Part shown: positions 1 through 8,475 of the stretch, one piece after another
Layout: every line of letters begins with the position of its first letter
Numbering within the stretch: the first letter of the stretch is position 1
Source of the DNA: Pseudonocardia endophytica
GTDB taxonomy: Bacteria; Actinomycetota; Actinomycetes; Mycobacteriales; Pseudonocardiaceae
Length of the DNA: 64,000 bases
Assembly: GCF_004339565.1 (NCBI RefSeq)
Contig: NZ_SMFZ01000002.1
Span: forward strand, 2,790,001 to 2,854,000
Direction of reading: 5' to 3'
The notes under the pieces: model-generated
Told to the model about the DNA's origin: nothing
Databases searched by the model: none
What the model saw: only the letters and a program-made list of their open reading frames with translations
Made by a program: the position numbers and the translations under genes

Positions 1-837
1 GTCCACTCGTTCCTGCGCGGGCCGATGACCGACCCCGCCTCCGTCCCGACGAACACCGGCGACGGGCTGCGGATGGCGATGGCCGCCGGCGCCGAGCTGG
101 GCACGATGCGCGAGGCGTGGTGGGTGCCGACGATCCGGATCCCTGGCGCCGAACGTCCCGAGCTCGTGCTGCCAGAACGCACCCGGCCCGGTTCGATCAT
201 GGTCAATGGCGCGGGCAGGCGGTTCACGAACGAGGCCGCGAACTACAACGCGCTCGGCGGGGCGTTCCATCAGTTCGACGTGTCGTCGTTCCGGTACGCG
301 AACCTGCCCTGCTGGCTCGTGGTCGACGCCGCGCACCTGCGCCGCTACGGGTTCCTGTCCGTCCCGCCCGGAGCGTCCACACCGGACTGGATGACGACGG
401 CCGACACGCTCGACGACCTCGGCGCGGCCCTCGGCCTTCCGGACGGTGCGCTGGCCGCGACGGTCGCGCGGTTCAACGCCCACGCCGTCGACGGGACCGA
501 CCCGGACTTCGGCCGTGGCGTGTCCGCCTACGACGGCTGGAACGGGGACCTGGACCACTACCCGGGGCCGGGCGCGACGCTCGGCCCGCTGCTCGAACCG
601 CCGTTCCACGCCGTCGAGGTGCACTCCGGATGCCTGGGCACGAAGGGCGGACCGCGTACCACCGTGGACGGCGAGGTGCTGCATGTGACCGGCGGCGCGA
701 TCCCCGGCCTGTACGCGGCCGGCAACGCCATGGCCGGAACGACCGGCATGGTCTACGGCGGCGCGGGCGGGACGCTCGGCCCGGCCATGGTGTTCGGCTA
801 CCGCGCCGGACGCCACGCGGCAGGGGTGCGCTCGTGA
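1..837 (+). CDS. FAD-dependent dehydrogenase, C-terminal part (3-ketosteroid-dehydrogenase/fumarate-reductase flavoprotein type)
   Basis: The reading frame is open from base 1, so the N-terminal Rossmann FAD-binding part lies outside the window; 278 residues remain. The C-terminus carries the family's FAD-binding signature (GLYAAGNAMAG followed by a Gly-rich GGAGGTLGP stretch), and the middle has VNGAGRRFTNEA, both typical of the FAD_binding_2 flavoproteins that include 3-ketosteroid delta-1-dehydrogenases and urocanate/fumarate reductases. Enzymes of this family introduce or reduce C=C bonds next to a carbonyl. It leads the catabolic operon, with the acyl-CoA ligase starting about 160 bases later. 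Substrate is not inferable; the steroid label is by family resemblance only. Confidence 0.8.
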   Translation, partial: VHSFLRGPMTDPASVPTNTGDGLRMAMAAGAELGTMREAWWVPTIRIPGAERPELVLPERTRPGSIMVNGAGRRFTNEAANYNALGGAFHQFDVSSFRYANLPCWLVVDAAHLRRYGFLSVPPGASTPDWMTTADTLDDLGAALGLPDGALAATVARFNAHAVDGTDPDFGRGVSAYDGWNGDLDHYPGPGATLGPLLEPPFHAVEVHSGCLGTKGGPRTTVDGEVLHVTGGAIPGLYAAGNAMAGTTGMVYGGAGGTLGPAMVFGYRAGRHAAGVRS

Positions 838-994
838 CCGCGCCGACCCCCGCGGCTCCCGGATCGGCCGCAGCTCGCAGGGGATCCGAGGACGTCGCAC
901 GCCCCGCACGGCCTCGGAGGTGGGACGAAGGCCTGCGAGGGCGGAGCCCGGTCGGCGGTGGTCGGAGGTGACCCGGGCGCAGGAAGATCCGCGC

Positions 995-2548
995 ATGGAT
1001 CGCACCACCACCGACGCCGCGCACACGCTGCCCGGCACGCTCCGGCGCACGGCCACGGTCGCGTCGCTCACGAACCCGGACGCCGGCGTCGTCACCCCGG
1101 ACGAACGGGCGCCGTGGGGCCGGATCCTCACCGGCGCCGAGGCGCTCGCGGCGCGCTTGGCCGACCTCGGCGTCGAGGAACACGGGCGGGTCGCGCTCGT
1201 GGCGTCCAACGGCGTGCCCGGCGTGGAGATGCTGTTCGCCTGCGGGATGCTGAACGTCGCCTGCGTCCCGGTGAACACGCGCTACACGCCGTCGGAGATC
1301 CGGCACGTGCTCGCCGACTCGCAGGCGGACACGGTCGTCGTCACGCCGGACGCGGAGCTCGTCGAGCTGACCCGGCTGGCGACGGCGGACGGCGTGCCCG
1401 CACTGCGCAGGCGGGTGGTGATCGGTGCCGACGAACCCGGCTTCGTCCGCGTCGACGACGACCACGGCCCGCCTGCGCCGTTCCGGTTCGCGCAGCCGCA
1501 CGACATCGCGCTGATCCCGTACACGTCCGGCACGACGGCGCACCCGCGCGGCTGTCCGCTCACGCACGCCACGCTCGTCGAAGCCGGGAGGGCGGTCGGG
1601 CGGACCCGGTTCCGCGTCGGGCCGGAGGACGTCCTCTGGGACGTGCTACCGCTGTTCCACCTGTCGTTCGTGAACCCGCTGCTCGCGATCCTGGACGCGG
1701 GCGGCACGTTCGTCACCGACCGCCGGATGGACGCCGAACGAGCGCTGCACCAGATCCGCGACGAGCGCGTGACGGTCGCGTTCACCTGCTTCCCGACCGT
1801 GATGGACGCGCTGCTCGCCCACCCCGAGTTCGACGCGTGCTTCCGCGGCGTCCGGTTGATGCTCAACGTCGGACCACCGGACACGTTGCGCGCCATCCAG
1901 TCCCGCGCACCCCGGACCATCCAGCTGACGTCCTACGGCAGCAGCGAGATGGCCGGCATCGCGGCGACCACGAGCCCCGACGACCCGGACGACATCCGCC
2001 TCGGCACGAACGGCTACCCGCTGCCCGGTGTCGAGTTCACGGTCGTCGACCCGGACACCCGCGGGCCGCTGCCCACCGGGGAGCCGGGGGAGATCCTGGC
2101 CAGGGGCACCGGCCTGTTCACCGGCTACCTGGGCGGGTCACCGCACGACTCGGCCACCTGGTTCGCCTCCGGGGACCTCGGGCTCGTGGACGCCGACGGG
2201 CGCATCCACTACCGCGGGCGGATCAAGGACATGGTCAAGGTCGGCGGCGAGAACGTGGCCGCGCTGGAGATCGAGTCCGTGCTGGCGGGGCACCCGGCCG
2301 TACACACCGTCGCCGTCGTCGCCGCTCCGGACCCCCGCTACACGGAGGTGCCGGCCGCGTTCGTGCAGCTCCACTCCGGCGCGAGCGCCACCGCCGCGGA
2401 GCTGCAGGACCACTGCGCGGGCACGCTCGCGAAGTTCAAGATCCCGCGCCACGTCCGGTTCGTGACCCAGTGGCCGATGTCCAGCACCAAGATCCGCAAG
2501 GGACCTCTGCGCGAGCAGATCGCCGCGGAGCTGAGGGGAGATCCATGA
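995..2548 (+). CDS. AMP-forming acyl-CoA synthetase/ligase (ANL superfamily)
   Basis: A 517-residue adenylate-forming enzyme expected to activate a carboxylate to acyl-AMP and then acyl-CoA in the cytoplasm. It shows the P-loop A3 region (YTSGTTAHPRG), the A5 motif YGSSEMAG, the A7/A8 hinge region (SGDLG then YRGRIKDMVKVGGENV) and the A10 catalytic lysine region (STKIRKGPLRE). The A3 loop is atypical: the usual Gly after TSGTT is Ala and the usual Lys before the last Gly is Arg. ATG at 995 was chosen because AGGAAG lies 8 bases upstream; an in-frame GTG at 968 is an alternative. The stop overlaps the next gene's ATG by four bases, so both are probably co-translated. Confidence 0.9.
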   Translation: MDRTTTDAAHTLPGTLRRTATVASLTNPDAGVVTPDERAPWGRILTGAEALAARLADLGVEEHGRVALVASNGVPGVEMLFACGMLNVACVPVNTRYTPSEIRHVLADSQADTVVVTPDAELVELTRLATADGVPALRRRVVIGADEPGFVRVDDDHGPPAPFRFAQPHDIALIPYTSGTTAHPRGCPLTHATLVEAGRAVGRTRFRVGPEDVLWDVLPLFHLSFVNPLLAILDAGGTFVTDRRMDAERALHQIRDERVTVAFTCFPTVMDALLAHPEFDACFRGVRLMLNVGPPDTLRAIQSRAPRTIQLTSYGSSEMAGIAATTSPDDPDDIRLGTNGYPLPGVEFTVVDPDTRGPLPTGEPGEILARGTGLFTGYLGGSPHDSATWFASGDLGLVDADGRIHYRGRIKDMVKVGGENVAALEIESVLAGHPAVHTVAVVAAPDPRYTEVPAAFVQLHSGASATAAELQDHCAGTLAKFKIPRHVRFVTQWPMSSTKIRKGPLREQIAAELRGDP

Positions 2549-3666
2549 AGACCGTAGGCGCCCTGCTCTGGGAGCCGGGGACGAACTCCGGCTGGAGCGT
2601 CGAGGAGATCGAGGTCGATCCGCCGAAGCGGCGCGAGGTGACGGTCAAGCTCGCCGCCTCCGGGATCTGCCACTCCGACCAGCACCTCGACGACGGCGTG
2701 ATCCCGCTCCCGTGGGCGCCGGTGCTCGGCGGGCACGAGGGCGCCGGCGTGGTGACCGACGTCGGTGACGAGATCCACGACCTGGCCGAGGGCGACCACG
2801 TCGTGCTGTCGTTCCTCCCGTCCTGCGGGCGCTGCAGGATGTGCGTCTCCGGCCGCTCCAACATGTGCGACCTCGGCAACGGCGTGCTCGCCGGCACCGC
2901 GCCGGACGGCACGCACCGGGTGCACGCCCGCGGCCAGGGCGTCGGCTGCATGTCCTACCTGGGCACGTTCAGCCCGTACGTGACGGTGCCGGTGGACGCC
3001 GTCGTGAGGATCGAGAAGGACATCCCGCTGGACAAGGCCGCGCTGATCGGCTGCGGCGTGCCGACCGGGTGGGGCTCGTCGGTCTACGCGGCGGACATGC
3101 AGCTCGGCGACACCGTGGTGATCGTCGGGATCGGCGGCGTCGGGATCAACGCCGTGCAGGGTGCCGTCCACAAGGGAGCGCGCAACATCGTCGCCGTCGA
3201 CCCGGTGTCGTTCAAGCAGGAGCAGGCCCAGGAGTTCGGCGCGACACACGCCGTCGGGTCCTACGAGGACGCGGCGAAGGTCGTCGAGCAGCTGACGAAC
3301 GGCCAGGGCGCGGACCGGGTGATCATCACCGTCGGCGTCGCGACCGGGGACGTGCTGCAGCCCGCGCAGGAGATGACCCGCCGCGGCGGCGTCATGGTGC
3401 TCACCTCGGCCGCGCCGATCATGCAGCGCGACGTGCAGTTCGACCTGTTCACGTTCGCCATGTCCGGCAAGCGCCTGCAGGGCTCGCTGTACGGGACGAC
3501 GAACTCGCGCAACGACATCCCGCTGATGGCGGAGCTCTACCGCAACGGGTCGTTGAAGCTCGACGAGCTGGTCACGCGCACCTACAAGCTCGAGGACATC
3601 AACCAGGCGTTCACGGACATGCAGGACGGCAGGAACCTGCGTGGCGTGATCATGTACGACTCCTAG
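2545..3666 (+). CDS. NDMA-dependent (mycofactocin-type) zinc alcohol dehydrogenase
   Basis: A 373-residue medium-chain Zn dehydrogenase closely resembling the actinobacterial nicotinoprotein (NDMA-dependent) alcohol dehydrogenases, which keep NAD bound and pass electrons to mycofactocin. Catalytic-zinc ligands are visible as Cys42 (GICHSD) and His64/Glu65 (GGHEGAG); the structural-zinc quartet is Cys94, Cys97, Cys100 and Cys108; the Rossmann motif GIGGVG is at 195-200. It overlaps the ligase stop (ATGA) and is followed by a SnoaL gene whose Shine-Dalgarno begins in its stop codon. It likely oxidises the primary alcohol that the aldehyde dehydrogenase downstream then handles. No mycofactocin biosynthesis gene is in the window. 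Confidence 0.93.
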   Translation: MKTVGALLWEPGTNSGWSVEEIEVDPPKRREVTVKLAASGICHSDQHLDDGVIPLPWAPVLGGHEGAGVVTDVGDEIHDLAEGDHVVLSFLPSCGRCRMCVSGRSNMCDLGNGVLAGTAPDGTHRVHARGQGVGCMSYLGTFSPYVTVPVDAVVRIEKDIPLDKAALIGCGVPTGWGSSVYAADMQLGDTVVIVGIGGVGINAVQGAVHKGARNIVAVDPVSFKQEQAQEFGATHAVGSYEDAAKVVEQLTNGQGADRVIITVGVATGDVLQPAQEMTRRGGVMVLTSAAPIMQRDVQFDLFTFAMSGKRLQGSLYGTTNSRNDIPLMAELYRNGSLKLDELVTRTYKLEDINQAFTDMQDGRNLRGVIMYDS

Positions 3667-3674
3667 GAGACCCA

Positions 3675-4103
3675 GTGAGCGACCGGGCGACCGACATCCA
3701 GCAGATCATCAACGCGACGCTCCTGTACGCGCGCGGGCTCGACCTGTTCGACCCCGACGAGGCGCTGAGCGCCTACACCGACGACGCGTACTGGGACGCG
3801 ACGGCGGTGGGGCTCAAGCGGTTCGAGGGTGCCGAGGAGATCCGTGGGTTCTTCCAGGCCGATGCGGACTCGATGGCCGAGCAGTTCCACATCATGACCA
3901 ACCACATCGTGGAGTTCGACGGGCCGGACTCCGCCCACGGCACGAACTATGTGTTCTCCGAGGGGTCGACGAAGAACGGCGCGACGATCAAGGCGATCGC
4001 GCTGAACCGCGACGAGTACCGCCGCGTCGGGGACACCTGGAAGATCTCCGGCCGCGCGATCTCGCCGCTGACCGCGCCCCAGATGGAGGGGTTCGAGGCA
4101 TGA
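3675..4103 (+). CDS. SnoaL/NTF2-like fold protein
   Basis: A 142-residue protein with the compact alpha+beta cone expected of the SnoaL-like (NTF2 superfamily) group; recognisable blocks are a helical N-terminus, YTDDAYWDA and a C-terminal strand region ending in WKISGRAISP. Family members act as small isomerases, cyclases, hydrolases or ligand-binding proteins, so the reaction cannot be named. The GTG start at 3675 has AGGAGA five bases upstream. It sits between the alcohol dehydrogenase and a 13-codon open frame, with a second SnoaL gene after that; the dense overlap implies one transcript and possibly stoichiometric co-expression. Confidence 0.85.
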   Translation: MSDRATDIQQIINATLLYARGLDLFDPDEALSAYTDDAYWDATAVGLKRFEGAEEIRGFFQADADSMAEQFHIMTNHIVEFDGPDSAHGTNYVFSEGSTKNGATIKAIALNRDEYRRVGDTWKISGRAISPLTAPQMEGFEA

Positions 4104-4141
4104 GCTCCGCCGACGTACTTCTTCCCGCGGAGGCGGCATGA
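4100..4141 (+). CDS. 13-residue translationally coupled mini-ORF, copy 1
   Basis: ATG at 4100 overlaps the upstream SnoaL stop (ATGA), and its own TGA overlaps the ATG of the next SnoaL gene at 4138 (ATGA). The peptide is MSSADVLLPAEAA. A second mini-ORF at 14653 encodes MSDDTADVLRPAETA in an identical overlap arrangement, again directly after a SnoaL gene. The frame contains GCGGAG, which can serve as ribosome-binding site for the next gene, so it may be a coupling element and not a functional peptide. No known family recognised. Confidence 0.45.
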   Translation: MSSADVLLPAEAA

Positions 4142-4545
4142 ACACGACCGACACGACGGGCGACGCGGTCCGCCGCTACCTCGAGATCATGAACAAGCTG
4201 GACGTCGAGGCGCTGAACGACCTGTTCGCCGACGACGTCGTGGTCCGGCTGCCGTACGCGCCGGACCCGGTGCCGAAACGCACCGAGGGGCGGGAGAACG
4301 CCGTCGCGCTGTACTCCGGGTTCCCGCAGCTGATCACCCCGCCCGGCTTCCACGATGAGGTGATCTGGGCGCTCGAGGAGCCCGGCGAGTTCGTCGCGGA
4401 GTACCGCAGCGACTGCACGATGCTGTCCACCGGCAAGCCGTACCGCAACGACTACATCGCCCGGTTCTCCGTGCGCGACGGCCGCCTCACGCAGGTGGCC
4501 GAGTGGTTCGACCCGATCGTCTTCCTCCAGGCACAGGAGCCCTGA
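4138..4545 (+). CDS. SnoaL/NTF2-like fold protein
   Basis: A 135-residue SnoaL-like protein: N-terminal helix with VRRYLEIMNKLD, a polar segment (FADDVVVRLPY), a segment rich in aromatics around the expected cavity, and the terminal strand QVAEWFDPIVF, all characteristic of the polyketide-cyclase/limonene-epoxide-hydrolase-like NTF2 fold. Function is not determinable. Its start overlaps the mini-ORF, and its stop overlaps the aldehyde dehydrogenase start (TGATG), so it is locked into the operon. It is only distantly similar to the SnoaL protein two frames upstream, so the two are not a recent tandem duplication. Confidence 0.85.
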   Translation: MNTTDTTGDAVRRYLEIMNKLDVEALNDLFADDVVVRLPYAPDPVPKRTEGRENAVALYSGFPQLITPPGFHDEVIWALEEPGEFVAEYRSDCTMLSTGKPYRNDYIARFSVRDGRLTQVAEWFDPIVFLQAQEP

Positions 4546-5996
4546 TGACCACGACCGCACCCGCCGTCCGTTCGTTCGACAAGCTGTTCGTCGGGGGCCG
4601 CTGGGTCGAACCGGCGTCGTCGAACGTCATCGACGTCGTCTCCCCGGTCACCGAGGAGCACCTGGCCACCGTCCCGGAGGCGTCCGCGGCCGACGTCGAC
4701 GCCGCCGTCGCGGCCGCGCGGAAGGCGTTCGACGAGGGCCCGTGGCCCCGGATGAGCCCGGCCGAGCGCGGCGAGGTCCTGCGGCGCATCGGGGCGGAGG
4801 TGCAGAAGCGGATCCCGGAGATGGTCGCGTCGTTCACCGCGGAGATCGGCGCGCCGTCGATCATCTCGCAGGCGTTCCACGGCAACGCGACCGCGATGTG
4901 GGACGACGCCGCCACGCTGCACGAGCGGGTCGCGTTCGAGGAGCGCCGCGACTGGGACGGCGGCTCGGCGCTGATCGTGCGTGAGCCGGTCGGCGTGGTG
5001 GGGACGATCATCCCCTGGAACGGACCGGTCGCGACGGCGTCGCTGAAGCTGTCGCCCGCGCTGGCCGCGGGCTGCCCGGTGGTGCTCAAGCCGGCACCGG
5101 AGGGCCCGGTCAGCACGCTGATCCTGGCCGAGGCGCTGGAGGCGGCGGGCCTGCCGGAGGGCGTGGTGTCGGTGCTGCCCGCCGGACGGGAGGTCGGCGA
5201 GCACCTGGTGACCCACCCGGGCGTCGACAAGGTGTCGTTCACCGGGTCGACGGCGGCCGGTCGACGGGTGATGAGCCTGTGCGGCGACCGGATCGCCCGC
5301 GTCACGCTCGAGCTCGGCGGCAAGAGCGCCGGCATCGTGTGCGACGACATCCCGCTCGACCGCGTGCTCGGCTCGCTGCTGCCCGCCGGGTTCGGCCACT
5401 CCGGTCAGGTGTGCGCCGCGATCACCCGGATCCTGGTGTCCCGCAAGCGCCACGACGAGCTCGTCGAGGCCGCGGCGGGCGTGCTGTCGTCGTTGAAGGT
5501 CGGCGACCCCTGCGAGGAGGGCACCGTGATCGGCCCGCTGGCCGCCGAGCGCCAGCGTGACCGCGTCGAGGGCTACATCAGGGCCGGCATCGACGAGGGC
5601 GCCACGCTCGTCACGGGCGGCGGCCGTCCGCAGGGGATCGACAGGGGCTGGTACGTCGAGCCGACCCTGTTCGCGAACGCGGACAACAGCATGCGGATCG
5701 CCCAGGAGGAGATCTTCGGCCCGGTCCTGACGGTGATCCCGTACGACGACGTCGAGCACGCCATCAGGATCGCCAACGACTCGGAGTACGGGCTGTCCGG
5801 AGCCGTCTACACCGACGACCGCGAGCTGGGCGAGCACGTCGCGCGGCGGGTGCGGACCGGGCAGATCTTCGTCAACGACGCCTCGATGTGCGTGACGCAG
5901 CCGTTCGGCGGGTTCAAGCAGTCCGGGCTCGGACGTGAGGGCGGTGTCGAGGGCATAGAGCCGTACCTCGAGACGAAGATGATCCAGGGGGTCTGA
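4545..5996 (+). CDS. NAD(P)-dependent aldehyde dehydrogenase
   Basis: A 483-residue ALDH-superfamily enzyme, normal length. Visible motifs are the Rossmann/anchor segment IIPWNGP (about 155-161), FTGSTAAG (232-239), the general-base Glu256 in LELGGKS, and the nucleophile Cys290 in FGHSGQVC. It should oxidise an aldehyde to the carboxylate that the acyl-CoA ligase at the start of the operon can activate. The start was chosen at the TGATG overlap with the SnoaL gene; its own stop overlaps the next SDR start in the same way. Substrate is inferred only as an aldehyde of the same pathway. Confidence 0.93.
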   Translation: MTTTAPAVRSFDKLFVGGRWVEPASSNVIDVVSPVTEEHLATVPEASAADVDAAVAAARKAFDEGPWPRMSPAERGEVLRRIGAEVQKRIPEMVASFTAEIGAPSIISQAFHGNATAMWDDAATLHERVAFEERRDWDGGSALIVREPVGVVGTIIPWNGPVATASLKLSPALAAGCPVVLKPAPEGPVSTLILAEALEAAGLPEGVVSVLPAGREVGEHLVTHPGVDKVSFTGSTAAGRRVMSLCGDRIARVTLELGGKSAGIVCDDIPLDRVLGSLLPAGFGHSGQVCAAITRILVSRKRHDELVEAAAGVLSSLKVGDPCEEGTVIGPLAAERQRDRVEGYIRAGIDEGATLVTGGGRPQGIDRGWYVEPTLFANADNSMRIAQEEIFGPVLTVIPYDDVEHAIRIANDSEYGLSGAVYTDDRELGEHVARRVRTGQIFVNDASMCVTQPFGGFKQSGLGREGGVEGIEPYLETKMIQGV

Positions 5997-6820
5997 TGGG
6001 ACGGATGGAGGGGAAGGTCGCGCTGGTCACCGGCGCGGCCCGGAACCAGGGGCGCAGCCACGCGCTGCGCCTGGCACGGGAGGGCGCCGACATCATCGCC
6101 GTCGACCTGTGCGGGCCGGTCGACACGATCGAGATGTACGGGCCGTCGTCCGAAGAGGACCTCGCGGAGACCGTCCGTCAGGTCGAGGACCTGGACCGGC
6201 GGATCGTGTCGCACGTCGCCGACGTCCGGGACTCCGCCGCGCTGGGGGCCGCGGTGGATGCCGGCGTGTCCTCCCTGGGCGCGCTGGACGTGGTGTGCGC
6301 CAACGCGGGCGTGTTCGAGATCGCTCCGGCGCTCGAGATCACCGACGCGATGTGGCAGACCATGCTGGACGTCAACCTGACCGGCGTGTGGAACACGTGC
6401 CGGGCGGCGCTGCCGCACCTCGTCGCGAACGGGGGCGGCTCGATCGTGATCACCAGCTCGACCGCCGGGATCAAGGGAACGCCGAACACGGTGCACTACA
6501 CGGCGACCAAGCACGGGATCGTCGGGGTCATGCGGACGCTGGCCAACGAGTTCGCGGAGCAGGGCGTCCGGGTGAACACCGTGCACCCCACCGGAGTGGA
6601 CACCGACATGATCATGAACGAGAAGACATGGGGGCTGTTCTCGCCGGAGAATCCGACGCGCGAGGCCGCCGCGCCGCTCTACGAGTCGTTGCACGCCCTG
6701 CCGATCCCCTGGGTGGAGCCGGTGGACATCTCGAACGCCGTGCTGTGGCTGGCCAGCGACGAGGCCCGCTACGTCACCGGCGTGATGCTGCCGGTCGACG
6801 CGGGATGGACGATCCGATGA
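5996..6820 (+). CDS. Mycofactocin-coupled short-chain dehydrogenase (paralogue 1)
   Basis: A 274-residue SDR. It has the cofactor loop VTGAARNQGRSHA, NAG at about 101, active-site Ser in ITSSTAG and the YTATK catalytic Tyr/Lys pair. An insert of about 35 residues after the second strand (CGPVDTIEMYGPSSEEDL) matches the extended loop known in mycofactocin-dependent SDRs of the carveol-dehydrogenase type, where NAD is bound tightly. It overlaps the aldehyde dehydrogenase (TGATG) and the following paralogue (ATGA). Likely role: oxidation of a secondary alcohol, with electrons passed to mycofactocin. Confidence 0.93.
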   Translation: MGRMEGKVALVTGAARNQGRSHALRLAREGADIIAVDLCGPVDTIEMYGPSSEEDLAETVRQVEDLDRRIVSHVADVRDSAALGAAVDAGVSSLGALDVVCANAGVFEIAPALEITDAMWQTMLDVNLTGVWNTCRAALPHLVANGGGSIVITSSTAGIKGTPNTVHYTATKHGIVGVMRTLANEFAEQGVRVNTVHPTGVDTDMIMNEKTWGLFSPENPTREAAAPLYESLHALPIPWVEPVDISNAVLWLASDEARYVTGVMLPVDAGWTIR

Positions 6821-7668
6821 GCGCGCCGACCGGGACGCACCGCCGCATGGAGGGCAAGGTCGCGCTCGTGACCGGCGCGGCCCGCGGGCAGGGCCGGGCA
6901 CACGCGGTCCGGCTGGCGCAGGAGGGCGCCGACGTGATCGCCGTCGACGCCTGCGCGCCGATCGACACCGTCGACAAGTACCCGCTCCCGACCCGCGAGG
7001 ACCTGGACGAGACGGTCGCGGAGGTGGAGCGTCTCGACCGCCGGATCGTGGCCAGGGTCGCCGACGTCCGTTCCCCGGACGCACTGGCCGCCGCGCTGGA
7101 CGAGGGCGTCACGCAGCTCGGGGGCCTGGACGCCGTCGTCGCGAACGCCGGGATCGCCACCTACGGTGCCGCCACGGACATCACCGAGGACATGTGGCGC
7201 ACGATGCTCGACGTCAACCTGACCGGCGTCTGGCACACGGCCGTCGCGGCGGTGCCGCACCTGCGGGCCCGCGGCGGCGGGTCGATGGTGTTCACCAGCT
7301 CGATCGGCGGGCTGAAGGGGATCATGGGGGTGGCGCACTACGTGTCCGCCAAGCACGGTCTCGTCGGGCTGATGCGCACGATGGCGAACGAGCTGGGCGG
7401 CGACCGGATCCGGGTGAACACCGTGCATCCGACCAACGTGGACACCCACATGATCCAGAACCCGGGTACGTGGGGGATGTTCGCGCCGGGGGACCCGGAG
7501 CCGACGCAGGAGAAGGCGATGGACGGGTTCCGATCGCTGAACGCGATGCCGGTGCCATGGGTCGACCCGGTGGACATCGCGAACGCGGTGCTGTTCCTGT
7601 CCAGCGACGAGGCGCGGTACGTGACCGGGGTGGCGTTGCCGGTCGATGCGGGTGCGGCCGTACGCTAG
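6817..7668 (+). CDS. Mycofactocin-coupled short-chain dehydrogenase (paralogue 2)
   Basis: A 283-residue SDR, colinear with and highly similar to its upstream neighbour: VTGAARGQGRAHA cofactor loop, the same long insert (CAPIDTVDKYPLPTREDL), FTSSIGG active-site Ser and YVSAK Tyr/Lys pair. It has a ten-residue N-terminal extension if started at the ATGA overlap (6817); the internal ATG at 6847 gives the shorter form seen in paralogue 1. The pair looks like a tandem duplication kept for two stereo- or regio-chemically different alcohols, which is an inference. It is the last enzyme before the TetR gene. Confidence 0.93.
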   Translation: MSAPTGTHRRMEGKVALVTGAARGQGRAHAVRLAQEGADVIAVDACAPIDTVDKYPLPTREDLDETVAEVERLDRRIVARVADVRSPDALAAALDEGVTQLGGLDAVVANAGIATYGAATDITEDMWRTMLDVNLTGVWHTAVAAVPHLRARGGGSMVFTSSIGGLKGIMGVAHYVSAKHGLVGLMRTMANELGGDRIRVNTVHPTNVDTHMIQNPGTWGMFAPGDPEPTQEKAMDGFRSLNAMPVPWVDPVDIANAVLFLSSDEARYVTGVALPVDAGAAVR

Positions 7669-7693
7669 TTCCTCTACCAAACAGGAGGTAGGC

Positions 7694-8344
7694 GTGCGAC
7701 AACCAGCAGGCCGCAGCGTGCGGCGCTCCGGAGGGGAGCGCAAGCCCCGCGAGGAGCGCTGGGCCGAGCTGATCGAGGTCGCCACACAGGTCTTCTACGA
7801 GAAGGGCTACGACGGCGCGTCGCTGCAGGACATCGCGGACCGGCTGGGGATGCTCAAGGGCAGCCTCTACTACTACATCCAGTCCAAGGAGGACCTGCTC
7901 TTCGACGTGATCAGCTCCGTCCACCGCGACGGGCTGGCCGTGATCCGGGCCCGTGCGGAGCTGCCGGGCGATCCGCTGCAGCGGCTGGAGAACGTGATCG
8001 TCGGGCACGTCGAGCACACGTGCCGCAACCTCGTCCCGACGGCGGTGTTCCTGCACGAGCTGTCCGCGCTGCCGCCGGACCGCCGGGTCGAGGTGCTCGG
8101 CAACGAGCACGCCTACCAGGGTGTGTTCCGCGGCCTGATCGAGGCCGGCCAGGCCGAGGGGCTCGTCCGCACCGACATCGACCCCCGGCTGGCCGCGCTC
8201 TCCGTGCTGGGGTCGACGAACTGGGTGTACCGCTGGTTCCGGCCCGGCGGCGCGTTCTCCGCCGACCAGATCGCGACGGAACTGGCCGGCATGGCCGTGC
8301 GCGGGATCGCGACGCCGGACGCTCTGGCCGCCCGGGGTGTCTGA
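7694..8344 (+). CDS. TetR-family transcriptional regulator
   Basis: A 216-residue regulator with an N-terminal TetR HTH (from ELIEVATQVFYEKGY to LYYYIQSKEDLL) and a C-terminal ligand-binding domain of the type seen in acyl-CoA and steroid catabolism repressors (FadR/KstR2-like). The GTG at 7694 was chosen over upstream codons because AGGAGG lies at 7683-7688, five bases upstream. It is the distal gene of the dehydrogenase operon, so it probably controls that operon and perhaps the carboxylase/P450 divergon, where a palindrome sharing its TACCAA half-site is present. The target is inferred, not shown. Confidence 0.92.
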   Translation: MRQPAGRSVRRSGGERKPREERWAELIEVATQVFYEKGYDGASLQDIADRLGMLKGSLYYYIQSKEDLLFDVISSVHRDGLAVIRARAELPGDPLQRLENVIVGHVEHTCRNLVPTAVFLHELSALPPDRRVEVLGNEHAYQGVFRGLIEAGQAEGLVRTDIDPRLAALSVLGSTNWVYRWFRPGGAFSADQIATELAGMAVRGIATPDALAARGV

Positions 8345-8359
8345 CCGGTTCGGGTGCTT

Positions 8360-8377
8360 TTCCCGGCTCGTCGGGAA
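8360..8377 (+). terminator. Stem-loop after the TetR gene
   Basis: A perfect 6-bp stem (TTCCCG/CGGGAA) with a 6-base loop begins 15 bases after the TetR stop. A CCCCTTTTT run follows about 25 bases later, not directly at the stem, so it may be a weak or non-canonical terminator. Confidence 0.45.
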
Positions 8378-8475
8378 TCGCTACTCGTGTCGGTAGATTG
8401 CGCCCCTTTTTCACCGGTATGTGCTGGTCAGTGGGCTGCGTTTCACCGCGAATAGGTAAGCGGCCGGCAATTTCG

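Noticed and set aside
834-971. A 45-codon frame starting with GTG overlapping the first gene's stop and ending just before the acyl-CoA ligase
   Set aside because: Arg/Pro-rich low-complexity translation with no ribosome-binding site and no similarity to the mini-ORFs at 4100 and 14653; most likely untranslated spacer.
3666-4141. Mycofactocin precursor gene (mftA) among the mini-ORFs
   Set aside because: MftA peptides are about 30 residues and end in a Val-Tyr core; the 13- and 15-residue frames here end in PAEAA or PAETA and have no adjacent radical SAM gene.
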